Positions 15,687 through 23,909 of a DNA stretch of 39,264 bases are shown here, piece after piece (position 1 is the stretch's first letter; each line of letters opens with the position of its first letter). A program made the translations under genes and the position numbers. The notes under the pieces are model-generated. The model saw nothing but the letters and a program-made list of their open reading frames with translations, was not told where the DNA came from and ran no database searches. This DNA is from an uncultured Opitutia bacterium (GTDB lineage: Bacteria > Verrucomicrobiota > Verrucomicrobiia > Opitutales > Opitutaceae): NCBI GenBank assembly GCA_903830425.1, contig CAIKTR010000045.1, positions 1-39,264 of the forward strand, in the 5' to 3' direction.

Positions 15687-18650
15687 TCAAAACTTATAGT
15701 CGCACTCGAGACGGGCCGTGGTCGGCGACGAATAGATGAAACCGTAGAGCTTCTGGTCGTTCAGCACATTGTTCACGTTCAGCTGCACGCTGGTGTCGTG
15801 CTCGCGGAGCTTGAAGGCGTAACGCACCATCAGGTCGATGTTGTTGCGCGACTTCGTCTCCAGCATGACCGGATTGCCGCTGGCATCCGTGATCTGCTGG
15901 CCGCCGCCGTGCGTCAGGCCGGAGAGATAGAGGCGGGGCGACTCATGATAGCCACCCACGCCAATCGTCAGGCCCTTGAGGGTGCCCGCGGTGAAGCTGT
16001 AGTTGGCCCACGCGGTGAACTGGTGCTCCGGCGTGTCGTCCATCGAGAGCCCCTGACCCCAGTTGGTGCCGGTCCAGGTGGAGCTGTCGTAGGGCGCGCT
16101 GTAGGCCTTCGCCAGCGGCACGCGCGTCAGACCCCAGTCCGTGTTCGGGAAGTACCAGGGCGCCCAGTGATCCGCGGAGGACGACGACTTGGAGAACTGG
16201 CCGGCGCTCTCGACGACCCGCTGGACGTGGGCGTAGCCGAGGACGATCTGCAGGTTCTGATTCGGCGTGAACATGATCTGGGTGTCCCAGCCCTTGGAGG
16301 TGTCGGCGCCGAGCACATACTCATTGCCATCCGGGCCGCTCGCGCGGGTGTCCCAGAGGTTGTTCGTGTTGCCGTCGTTGTTGTAGAGCCAGCCCGGCCA
16401 GGACATGCCGTGGGCCGCGGTGTAGGCGAAGACCGAGTCGAGGTAGGCCGCGCCGGTGGTCTTGGAGGCGTTCACATACCAGGTGTTGTTCTGCTGGTAG
16501 ATGGAGCCCGCGGTGACGCCGGCGTTCCACTGGGCGAGGGAGGCCTCGGCGGCGCCGTTGCCGCCGTTGCTGCCATTCACCACGCTGCCGGGCGAGAAGT
16601 TGCTGACGTTGTAGACGATGTCCTTGCTCGCATTGAAGCGGCTGCCGTAGTTCGACGTCGGCGCCCACCAGTAGAAGATCGGGGAGTTGGTCCGCTTGAT
16701 CTTGAACGTGCTGATCGTGCCCGTGAGCTTGCCGTTGAGCAGGTCGATCTTGACGCCCATTTCCTTGCTCTTCGCCAGGGTGGCGGGGAGCGGCTTGCCG
16801 TTGGTGTCGCGGTTGCCGGTGAAGTTCGGCTGCAGGCCGTCGGACTTGAGGGCGTAGAGCGAGAGCTCGCGGGTAACCTGGAAGGAGGCGCCCGTCTGGT
16901 AGGTGGTCTGGGACTCGGCGGGACGCGAGGCGGTGACCGGCGTGCCGTTGCCCAGGTACGTCACATTCCTCGTGTTCGTCCGGTTGGAGTCGCGGCGCGC
17001 GCCGGAGACCAGCGTCAGGCGGTCGTCGAGCAGCTTGCCCTGGAAGACGAAGTAGTTCGCGGAGTTCCAGGTCGTGGCATCGGTGCCCGTGTTCCGCAGC
17101 ACCGGCATCTCCGCCTTGCCGTTGGCCTGGAGCTGGCCAAAGCGCAGCGGACCGACGTTCGAGGGATTGTAGTAGTTGGTGACCCAGGAGTTGTTGTTGG
17201 CCTGGTCCCACGCGGACTGGTAGGTGGTCTGGACGTTCCGGGCCTTCAGGTCCGTGTGGCCCAGCATCAGCATGTTGTCCATGCGGAGCCATTTGCCGGC
17301 GGACTCGAACAGCTTGAAGTTGTAGACGAGCTCGGCGCGCACCTGATCGCGGTCATTTTCCGTGGCTTCGCCAATCCAGCGGTAGGCGAGCGTGGCCCGG
17401 GTTAGCCCGGTGGTGTTGCCCAGACCGGTGTTGCTGTCGCCGTGGATCGGGTCGGCCGGGATGTAGGGCACATAGCCAAAGGCCGAGTCCGGGTTGGAGA
17501 ACTGGTCCGTCCAACCCTGCAGGTTGCCGATGACGTCGCGCTTCTCAAAGATGACCTTGGACTTGTTGTAGCCGACGAGCAAATTCAGGTTTTCCAGCAG
17601 CTGCTGGTTGACCTGCACGCGCAGGTTCGTCGCGGTGGTGTTGAGGTAGGTGTCCGGTCCGCTCCAGCGATAGGTGCGGGCATCGGTGCCGGGGAGGGTG
17701 TAGAACGCCGCATGCTCGTTCTGGTCGTTGTTCGGGCCCGGGCCGACGGACGAGCGCACGCGCTGGAAGCCGATGCCCTTGTCCTTCGCAAAGCCGTTCT
17801 CGTAGTCGACCACGACCTCGGTCGTCTTCGTCGGCTTGAACGAGATCACGGGCGAGATGAAGTGATGATGCGACGAGCGCAGGTCGGTGTAGTCGCGCAC
17901 CGACTCCCAGGCGCCGGTCAGACGGTAGCTCAGCGACCAGGTGTCCGACACCGGGCCGGTGACATCGAGGGTGGCGCGGCGGAGTCCGTAGGTGCCGGCC
18001 GAGAAGCCGACGGTGCCCTGCTGCTTGGCCTCGGGCAGCTTGACGAGATAGTTCACGATGCCGCCGAAATTGCCGACGCCGTAGAGCAGCGCCGCCGGGC
18101 CGCGCACGACCTCGACGCGGGAGATGTTGACGGAGTCGGTCGAATTCTGGCGCAGGTAGCCGTCGCGCAGCACGGACTCGGTGACGAAGCCGCGAATCTT
18201 GACGGACGTCTGGCTCTGGTTCGCCGTCGCGCCCTCCGAGTTGTTCACGCCGCCCGGACCCTGGTACGCGCCGCCCGGGGTGCCATAGTCGTTCTGCGAC
18301 TGGAGCAGGATGCCCGCGCTGTAGCGCAGACTCTGCCGGAGATCCTTGGCGCCGGTGTCCTTCAGAAACTGCTCCGTGATCACCTCGATCGGCATCGGGA
18401 TGTCCTTGATCGCCGTGTTCAGGCGCGTGCCGGAAATGGAGTTCGTCGCGCGGTAGCCTTTGTCCTTCTCCGTGGTCACCTTGAAGGGCGACAGGATGAC
18501 GGTTTCTTCCTTCGCCGCCGGGGTCAGGGCCGGATCAGCCGGCTTGTCCGCGGAGGTTGATTGAGCGCCAGCGATCGCCGGCCAAGTGCCGAGGAGCGCA
18601 GAGCAGACCAGCAGTCCGGCACGAAGCGCGGAGCGATGTTTAATGATCAT
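15687..18650 (-). CDS. TonB-dependent outer-membrane receptor
   Basis: This 987-residue outer-membrane receptor has a signal peptide at residues 1-30 (ending AIAGAQS), then a TonB-box-like segment ETVILSPFKV at about 49-58. A plug domain follows (SGTRLNTAIKDIPMPIEVI, DLRQSLRYSAGI, RVEVVRGPAALLYGVGNFGG) and then a long beta-barrel ending in aromatic YKF. It would import a ligand with TonB/ExbBD energy. The domain style is also seen in proteins labelled siderophore receptors, but the linked GH16, GH30, sugar transporter and divergent LacI gene favour oligosaccharide uptake. The ATG at 18650 is chosen because the signal peptide starts there; upstream in-frame residues form no sensible leader. 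A hairpin precedes the start and a terminator follows the gene. Confidence 0.92.
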   Translation of the reverse strand: MIIKHRSALRAGLLVCSALLGTWPAIAGAQSTSADKPADPALTPAAKEETVILSPFKVTTEKDKGYRATNSISGTRLNTAIKDIPMPIEVITEQFLKDTGAKDLRQSLRYSAGILLQSQNDYGTPGGAYQGPGGVNNSEGATANQSQTSVKIRGFVTESVLRDGYLRQNSTDSVNISRVEVVRGPAALLYGVGNFGGIVNYLVKLPEAKQQGTVGFSAGTYGLRRATLDVTGPVSDTWSLSYRLTGAWESVRDYTDLRSSHHHFISPVISFKPTKTTEVVVDYENGFAKDKGIGFQRVRSSVGPGPNNDQNEHAAFYTLPGTDARTYRWSGPDTYLNTTATNLRVQVNQQLLENLNLLVGYNKSKVIFEKRDVIGNLQGWTDQFSNPDSAFGYVPYIPADPIHGDSNTGLGNTTGLTRATLAYRWIGEATENDRDQVRAELVYNFKLFESAGKWLRMDNMLMLGHTDLKARNVQTTYQSAWDQANNNSWVTNYYNPSNVGPLRFGQLQANGKAEMPVLRNTGTDATTWNSANYFVFQGKLLDDRLTLVSGARRDSNRTNTRNVTYLGNGTPVTASRPAESQTTYQTGASFQVTRELSLYALKSDGLQPNFTGNRDTNGKPLPATLAKSKEMGVKIDLLNGKLTGTISTFKIKRTNSPIFYWWAPTSNYGSRFNASKDIVYNVSNFSPGSVVNGSNGGNGAAEASLAQWNAGVTAGSIYQQNNTWYVNASKTTGAAYLDSVFAYTAAHGMSWPGWLYNNDGNTNNLWDTRASGPDGNEYVLGADTSKGWDTQIMFTPNQNLQIVLGYAHVQRVVESAGQFSKSSSSADHWAPWYFPNTDWGLTRVPLAKAYSAPYDSSTWTGTNWGQGLSMDDTPEHQFTAWANYSFTAGTLKGLTIGVGGYHESPRLYLSGLTHGGGQQITDASGNPVMLETKSRNNIDLMVRYAFKLREHDTSVQLNVNNVLNDQKLYGFIYSSPTTARLECDYKF

Positions 18651-18667
18651 AGCAGGGACGGTTTGTG

Positions 18668-18691
18668 GGGTTTGGTGTTCACCACCAACCC
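18668..18691 (-). promoter_or_regulatory. Leader hairpin upstream of the TonB receptor
   Basis: TTGGTG (18672-18677) pairs with CACCAA (18683-18688) across a 5-nt loop. GGG (18668-18670) pairs with CCC (18689-18691) around one bulged T. The structure ends 17 bp before the receptor ATG, so it could limit ribosome access or bind a regulator. There is no T-tract, so it is not a standard terminator. Confidence 0.4.
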
Positions 18692-18833
18692 GCCACGTTT
18701 CCTGTCGAGCACAGGCAGGACAGCTACGGCCGGAAACACAGGGGATGGGGTAAAAAGCAGGAGATTTATTGCACCGACTGTTCAATGCAGCACGGCCAGC
18801 AAATAATTCTAAGGCTCGTTGTCAACATAAACG

Positions 18834-18849
18834 TGCACTAGTTAGTGCA
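18834..18849. promoter_or_regulatory. Operator-like palindrome TGCACTA-gt-TAGTGCA
   Basis: A perfect 7-bp inverted repeat around a 2-bp centre lies in the AT-rich divergent region, next to a TTGACA hexamer on the receptor strand (18825-18820). The size and location suit binding by the adjacent LacI-family regulator or a second dimeric repressor. Direct LacI binding is an inference. Confidence 0.55.
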
Positions 18850-18881
18850 TGTTGTTTATTTAGCATTAAGAGTTGGTAACT

Positions 18882-18961
18882 AACGGTTATTTAGGTCTTT
18901 GTGTATTGTTTTGTGATTATACTTACTAAACTATTACGTTTGTTAACCGTTTTTGTGCACA
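18882..18961. promoter_or_regulatory. Second set of inverted repeats in the divergent region
   Basis: AACGGTTA (18882-18889) is the exact reverse complement of TAACCGTT (18944-18951). Directly after the latter lies the 8-bp palindrome TGTGCACA (18954-18961), whose core GTGCAC repeats that of the 18834 palindrome (18833-18838). The ~122-bp spacing of the GTGCAC cores would suit looping between two bound regulators. No binding is proven. Confidence 0.35.
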
Positions 18962-19061
18962 CTTTTATTCTTGATTGTTTCCAAGTCCAAAGTACTTATC
19001 TCACCTGTAATAGTTTCGTTACCGACTACCCCAATTTCACCGTTCGGTCCCTTTCCTGGTC

Positions 19062-20117
19062 ATGCCCTCCGTCAATCAAGACCTCATCGCCACCCGGCTG
19101 AAAATCTCGCGGACCACGGTCTCGCGCAGCCTGGCGAACCATCCGGCCATCAGCACTGAGACGCGGGCCCGGGTGCAGCAGATGGCGGAGAAGTTGGGCT
19201 ACCGCCAGAGTCCGGGGCGCACGCTTCGCCGCCACAGCAAGAGTTCGCGATCCCTGACCATCGGCGTGCTGATCGGCATCCCGGCGGAGAATGTGGTGAT
19301 GGCCACCTTCCCCCACATCCTGAAGGGGATTTCGGAGCGGGCCCAGGCCGAGCACGTCAAGGTGGACGTCCATTATGAGGCCCCGGACGACTTTCACCCG
19401 GAGGAACGGCGGCAGTCGGTCTTCCGCCACATCCGCAACGGGGACTGGCGGGGCACGATCCTGATTTATCCCTTCGCCGAAAAGGCGGTCGAGATGATCG
19501 CGCAAAAAATCTCCACGGTCTCGGTGCTCGAGAGCTACAGCCAGGCCGGCATCGACAGCATCGACACCGACGACGCCTCGGCCATCTCGTCCCTCGTCGC
19601 GGGCCTGCACGCCGCCGGCCACCGGCGCATCGGGTTCCTCTCCTGGACCTACCCGATCGGCGGCCACTGGGTCGCGCGGCGCTTCAGCGGCTACGTCGAG
19701 GCCCTGTTTGTGCACGGTCTGGAGTTCAACACCGACTGGGTGCTGAACGTGCACAAGAACGCCCCCCGCCTCACCCCCGCCGAGGTGAGTGAGTCCGTCG
19801 CCCGCCAGATCAAGGAATCCGGCGTCACCGCCTGGGTGTGCGCCGCCGATCACCAGGCCTACCCTCTCATACAGGACTTGCAGGCCCGGGGCATCCGGGT
19901 GCCGGAGGACTGCTCCATCACCGGCTTCGACGGCCTGGAGCCCGCCGCCGGCCTCCGCCGCGTCACCTCCATGCGCGTGCCCCATGAGCAAATCGGCTCC
20001 GCCGCCGTCTCGCGCCTGCTCAACCGGATCGGCCATCCCGGGGCCCCCCGGCGCAAAATCCTCGTCGAAGCCGAGCTCGTCGCGGGCGATACCATCGCCG
20101 CTCCGCGCCTGCCCTGA
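19062..20117 (+). CDS. LacI-family transcriptional regulator
   Basis: This 351-residue regulator has an N-terminal HTH at about residues 4-50 (NQDLIATRLKISRTTVSRSL, then AEKLGYR) and a short hinge. The periplasmic-binding-protein-like effector domain runs from SRSLTIGVLIG (about 62) to the end, with SIDTDDASAISSLVAGL, GHRRIGFLSW and SITGFDGLEPAAGLRRVTSM as typical blocks. It probably senses a sugar released from the glucan and represses the divergent receptor operon; the effector is unknown. The ATG at 19062 gives a normal LacI N-terminus, with no clear Shine-Dalgarno before it. It lies between the receptor operon and the large phosphorylase-like gene, transcribed toward the latter. Confidence 0.93.
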   Translation: MPSVNQDLIATRLKISRTTVSRSLANHPAISTETRARVQQMAEKLGYRQSPGRTLRRHSKSSRSLTIGVLIGIPAENVVMATFPHILKGISERAQAEHVKVDVHYEAPDDFHPEERRQSVFRHIRNGDWRGTILIYPFAEKAVEMIAQKISTVSVLESYSQAGIDSIDTDDASAISSLVAGLHAAGHRRIGFLSWTYPIGGHWVARRFSGYVEALFVHGLEFNTDWVLNVHKNAPRLTPAEVSESVARQIKESGVTAWVCAADHQAYPLIQDLQARGIRVPEDCSITGFDGLEPAAGLRRVTSMRVPHEQIGSAAVSRLLNRIGHPGAPRRKILVEAELVAGDTIAAPRLP

Positions 20118-20215
20118 AACCGCGCCGCCCCCTTCCCTCCTTGGTCCGTCCCGCCACCTACCCCCTCGCCGCGACCGGTCTCACTTATTGATCGGCGCGG
20201 GCACCGGCCGCCCTC

Positions 20216-20269
20216 CCGGCAGCCCCGGCTCCGACTGCCCGCCAAACTGGCGCCTCCCCGGGCTGCCGG
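20216..20269. promoter_or_regulatory. Nested hairpin upstream of the large phosphorylase-like gene
   Basis: A 10-bp perfect inverted repeat (CCGGCAGCCC at 20216-20225 with GGGCTGCCGG at 20260-20269) encloses a second 5-bp stem, CGCCA-aac-TGGCG (20240-20252). It lies 45 bp before the ATG at 20315 and 98 bp after the lacI stop. No T-tract follows. It may be a leader structure, an attenuator or a weak terminator for lacI. Confidence 0.45.
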
Positions 20270-20314
20270 AGCGGCCCGCCCCGGCGACCGCCAGACCCCG
20301 CCTCACTCCCCTCC

Positions 20315-23300
20315 ATGACCGCCCCCCTCCCCCTTGACCCCAGCGACCCCGCGCCGGCCGGGACCCTCGTGAGCGCCTTCGGCGGCCGCTACTATCGCAT
20401 CACCCACGCCGACGCCCTGCCCACCTTCTTCATGAACGTGGTCAGCTCGTCCGACCTGTGGCTGTTCCTCGCCAGCAACGGCGGCCTGACCGCCGGGCGC
20501 GGCGACTCCGACCGGGCGCTCTTCACCTACCAGACCGTCGACCGGATCTACGACAGCGCCGGGGTAAACGGCCCGCTGACCGCCTGCTGGGTCGGCACCG
20601 CCGGCGGCCCGGTCCTCTGGGAGCCCTTCGCGCGGCGCACCGCGGCCCACGCCGGCATCGCCCGCCACCTCTACAAGAGCATCGAGGGCGACCGCGTGTG
20701 GTTCGAGGAAATCAACGCGCCGCTCGGCCTCGCCTTCCGCTACGGCTGGAGCACGTCCGAGGAGCACGGCTTCGTCCGCCGCTGCGAGCTCGAAAATCTC
20801 ACCGACCAGCCCCGGGACGTCCGCGTGCTCGACGGCCTGCGCAACGTGCTCCCCGCCGGCATCCCGCTGCGGCTCCAAAGCGCCAGCAGCTGCCTCGCCG
20901 ACGCCTACAAGACCGCCGAGCGGCTCCCCGACACCTCCCTCGCCGTCTTCGCCCTGTCCGCCGGGATCGTGGACCGGGCCATGCCGCTGGAATCGCTCAC
21001 CGCCACCGTGGTGTGCTCCGAGGGCCTGCCGGGGGCCGTCACCCTGCTGTCGGACCGGCAGCTCGGAAGCTTTCTCGCGGGCGGCACGCCGGCGCCGGAG
21101 ACACACGGCCGCGGCCTCCGCACCAGCTACTTTCTCGCCGCTCCGCTGCGCCTGCTCCCGCGCGCCGCGGAACGCTGGCTGCTGGTCGCGGATATCGGGC
21201 TCAGCCAGGCGGCCGTCGCCGCCCGGCGCCGCGACCTCGCCCACGGCGGCTTCGGCGCCCGCGTGACCGCCGCAGCCGACGAATCCACGCGCCGACTGCG
21301 CCAGTGGGTCGGCGCCGCCGACGGCCTGCAGGCCGGCGGCGACGAGACCGTCACCGCCCACCATTTCGCCAACGTCCTGTTCAACATCATGCGCGGGGGC
21401 ATCGGCCTCAACGGCCACGCCATCCCCGGCCCGGACTTCGCCGCCTTCGTCCGCCTCCGCAACCGCGACGTGGCCGAGCGGTTCGCCTCCCTGCTCGCCG
21501 CCCTGCCCGGGACAATGTCCCACGCCGACTTCATCGCCCGGCTGGCCGCGCCGGCCGACCACGATCTGGAGCGCCTGGGTTGGGAATACCTGCCGCTCAC
21601 CTTCAGCCGCCGCCATGGCGACCCGAGCCGGCCGTGGAACCGCTTCAGCATCCGGGTGCGGGACGAGCAGGGCCGCCGGCACCTCGGGTACGAGGGCAAC
21701 TGGCGCGACATCTTCCAGAACTGGGAGGCGCTGGGCCTGAGCCATCCGGATTTCCTGGAAAGCATCGTGGCCAAGTTCGTCAACGCCTCCACCGTGGACG
21801 GCTACAACCCCTACCGCGTCACCCACCAGGGCATCGACTGCGAGGTTCCCGAGCACGACAACCCGTGGTCCTCCATCGGCTACTGGGGCGACCACCAGGT
21901 GGTCTACCTCCTGAAATTGATGGAGTGGTCCGCGCGCTTTCATCCCGGCCGGCTCGAGCAGTGGCTGCGGCGGGACCTGTTCACCTACGCAAACGTCCCC
22001 TACCGCATCGCGGACTATGCGGCGATGCGGCGCGATCCCCACGCGACCATCGAGTTTGAGACGGAAAAGCACCGCGCCCTCGCGCAGCGCGCCGCGCAGG
22101 ACGGAAGCGACGCCCGTCTGGTTCGCCGGGCCGACGGCGGGGTGCGGTCGGCCAATCTCACCGAGAAGCTGCTGGTGCTCGTGCTCACCCGCCTGACCAA
22201 TTTCGTGCCCGGGGGCGGCATCTGGATGAACACCCAGCGGCCCGAGTGGAACGACGCCAACAACGCCCTGGTCGGCCACGGCCTGTCGGTGGTCACGCTC
22301 TGCTATCTGCGCCGCCTGCTGGTCCGGCTCCACCACGAACTGCTCCCGGCCCTCGGCTCAGCCCCGGTCGCCGTCGCCCGTCCCGTGGCCGAGCTGCTCC
22401 GCCGCGTGCAGGCCGCCTTCGCCGCCCACCCGGCGCTGCAGCACGAACCGCTGATCACGCCGGCAACCCGGCGCTCCCTGCTCGACGCCCTCGCCACCGC
22501 CGGCAGCGACTACCGCGCCGAGGTCTACCGCGCCGGTCTCGGCGACCCCGTCGATCTGGCCCCCGCGGAAATCCTGGAGTTGCTCGCGACCGCCCTGGCG
22601 GCCGTCGACCACACCCTCCGGGCCAGCCGCCGCGACGACGGGCTGTTCCACTCCTACAATCTGCTGGAGTTCACCGCGGAGCCGGCCGGCCTGCAGGTCC
22701 AGCCCCTCGGCCCGATGCTCGAGGGCCAGGTCGCGATCCTCAGCTCCGGCCTGCTCACGCCGCCGGAGGCCGTCGCCCTCCTGATCGCGTTGCGCCGCAG
22801 CGCGCTCTACCGCGCCGACCAGCACAGCTACCTGCTCTACCCCGATCGCGCGCTGCCCGGCTTCCTCGAGCGCAACGTCCTGCCGCCTGCGGCCGTCGCC
22901 TCCTGCCCGCTGCTGGGCGCGCTCCTCGCCCACGGCGACTCCCGCCTGGTCGGGCGCGACGCCGACGGCCGGCACCGGTTTGCCGCCGACCTCACCAACA
23001 CCGCGGCGCTCGACGAGCGCCTCGCCACCCTGGCCGCCGACCCGCGCTGGGCGGCCCCGGTGCAGGCCCAGGCCCCGCAGGTCCGCGCCCTCTACGAGGA
23101 CGTGTTCCATCATCGCGCCTACACCGGGCGCAGCGGCTCGATGTTCGGCTACGAGGGCCTCGGCAGCATCTACTGGCACATGGTCGCCAAGCTCCTGCTC
23201 GCGGTGCAGGAAAACCTGCTCGCGGCCGAGGCCGCCGGCGCCCCGGAAGCCGGCCGCCTGGCCGCGTGCTACTACGACGTGCGCGCCGGGCTCGGCTTCA

Positions 23301-23788
23301 ACAAGACGCCCGCCGCCTACGGGGCCTTTCCCACCGACCCGTATTCCCACACCCCCGGGCATTCCGGCGCCCAGCAGCCGGGCATGACCGGCCAGGTCAA
23401 GGAGGAGATCCTCACCCGCTTGGGCGAACTGGGCGTCCGGATCGCGCAGGGCGCCGTCAGCTTCGTCCCCACCCTGCTCCGGGCCGGGGAGTTCACCGCC
23501 GCGCCCAGCCAGCTGCCGCTGCCCGCCGCCGACGGCACGGAGCCGGCGCTGGAGCTGCCCGCCGGCTCCCTCGGCTTCACGTTCTGCGGCACGCCCGTGA
23601 TCTACCGGCTCGGCCCGGGGCCCGCCGTCATCCTGATTCATGCCCCCCACGGGCCGGTGGCCGAGCAGCCCGGCCGGCAGCTCGATTCTGTCACCAGCGC
23701 ACGCCTCTTCGCCCGCGACGGCAGCATCCACCACCTGGAGGTGCGGCTCGGCGCCGACTTCCGCCCCGGCGTGACGCCCGCCGGGTGA
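20315..23788 (+). CDS. Large cytoplasmic GH94/GH149-like protein, candidate beta-glucan oligosaccharide phosphorylase
   Basis: This 1157-residue protein has no signal peptide or membrane span. The N-terminal third looks like a glycoside-phosphorylase beta-sandwich: [17 protein letters not shown] near residue 55, LWEPFARR, and [21 protein letters not shown]. The central helical part has RPEWNDANN near 643-651, where D647 sits like the catalytic Asp of the WND motif in GH94. The C-terminal part has [14 protein letters not shown] near 1018-1031, placed like the GH94 phosphate-binding SWLTGT segment. Length and context recall the beta-1,3-oligoglucan phosphorylase families GH149 and GH161, which would yield glucose 1-phosphate. 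I infer the family from motifs and cannot prove it; a non-phosphorolytic (alpha/alpha)6-barrel protein is the alternative. It lies downstream of lacI in the same direction. Confidence 0.55.
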   Translation: MTAPLPLDPSDPAPAGTLVSAFGGRYYRITHADALPTFFMNVVSSSDLWLFLASNGGLTAGRGDSDRALFTYQTVDRIYDSAGVNGPLTACWVGTAGGPVLWEPFARRTAAHAGIARHLYKSIEGDRVWFEEINAPLGLAFRYGWSTSEEHGFVRRCELENLTDQPRDVRVLDGLRNVLPAGIPLRLQSASSCLADAYKTAERLPDTSLAVFALSAGIVDRAMPLESLTATVVCSEGLPGAVTLLSDRQLGSFLAGGTPAPETHGRGLRTSYFLAAPLRLLPRAAERWLLVADIGLSQAAVAARRRDLAHGGFGARVTAAADESTRRLRQWVGAADGLQAGGDETVTAHHFANVLFNIMRGGIGLNGHAIPGPDFAAFVRLRNRDVAERFASLLAALPGTMSHADFIARLAAPADHDLERLGWEYLPLTFSRRHGDPSRPWNRFSIRVRDEQGRRHLGYEGNWRDIFQNWEALGLSHPDFLESIVAKFVNASTVDGYNPYRVTHQGIDCEVPEHDNPWSSIGYWGDHQVVYLLKLMEWSARFHPGRLEQWLRRDLFTYANVPYRIADYAAMRRDPHATIEFETEKHRALAQRAAQDGSDARLVRRADGGVRSANLTEKLLVLVLTRLTNFVPGGGIWMNTQRPEWNDANNALVGHGLSVVTLCYLRRLLVRLHHELLPALGSAPVAVARPVAELLRRVQAAFAAHPALQHEPLITPATRRSLLDALATAGSDYRAEVYRAGLGDPVDLAPAEILELLATALAAVDHTLRASRRDDGLFHSYNLLEFTAEPAGLQVQPLGPMLEGQVAILSSGLLTPPEAVALLIALRRSALYRADQHSYLLYPDRALPGFLERNVLPPAAVASCPLLGALLAHGDSRLVGRDADGRHRFAADLTNTAALDERLATLAADPRWAAPVQAQAPQVRALYEDVFHHRAYTGRSGSMFGYEGLGSIYWHMVAKLLLAVQENLLAAEAAGAPEAGRLAACYYDVRAGLGFNKTPAAYGAFPTDPYSHTPGHSGAQQPGMTGQVKEEILTRLGELGVRIAQGAVSFVPTLLRAGEFTAAPSQLPLPAADGTEPALELPAGSLGFTFCGTPVIYRLGPGPAVILIHAPHGPVAEQPGRQLDSVTSARLFARDGSIHHLEVRLGADFRPGVTPAG

Positions 23789-23815
23789 CCCGGCGCCGGC
23801 GCGGGGCCGGTTTTT
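23780..23815 (+). terminator. Double hairpin terminator after the phosphorylase-like gene
   Basis: The first hairpin, GCCGGG-tga-CCCGGC (23780-23794), uses the gene's own TGA stop as its loop. Directly after it comes CCGGC-gcggg-GCCGG (23796-23810), followed by TTTTT (23811-23815) and more T-rich bases. The second stem with the T-run is a plausible intrinsic terminator on the plus strand. Confidence 0.6.
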
Positions 23816-23909
23816 GTTTGCCCCCGCTCCGCGCCTCGGCTCTCTCCTGCTCTGCAACAGGGGTTCATCCTCCCGACGGACTTCGGTTGCCGCGCCTTCC
23901 CCGCCAACC

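Larger units (their letters stand above)
18651..19061. other. 411-bp AT-rich divergent promoter region
   Basis: No gene is seen here; short open frames within it are low-complexity and lack family features. The interval separates the TonB receptor (minus) and the LacI regulator (plus). It is markedly AT-rich, especially at about 18780-19020, against a roughly 70% G+C background. It holds a leader hairpin, a 16-bp operator-like palindrome and further inverted repeats, listed separately. On the minus strand TTGACA occurs at 18825-18820, with TAGAAT closer downstream than a classical -10 should be, so the promoter remains unassigned. Confidence 0.7.

Noticed and set aside
15687-18650. Siderophore receptor annotation for the TonB-dependent protein
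   Set aside because: The domain style permits it, but the neighbouring glycoside hydrolases, sugar transporter and LacI regulator make a glycan ligand more likely, so the call was left general.
18901-19101. Small open frame in the AT-rich divergent region
   Set aside because: It overlaps the lacI start, is rich in hydrophobic and rare residues without domain features, and lies where regulatory sites are expected.
20303-22336. 677-residue minus-strand open frame opposite the phosphorylase-like gene
   Set aside because: Repetitive Gly/Ala/Glu/Val antisense translation without motifs; typical shadow.
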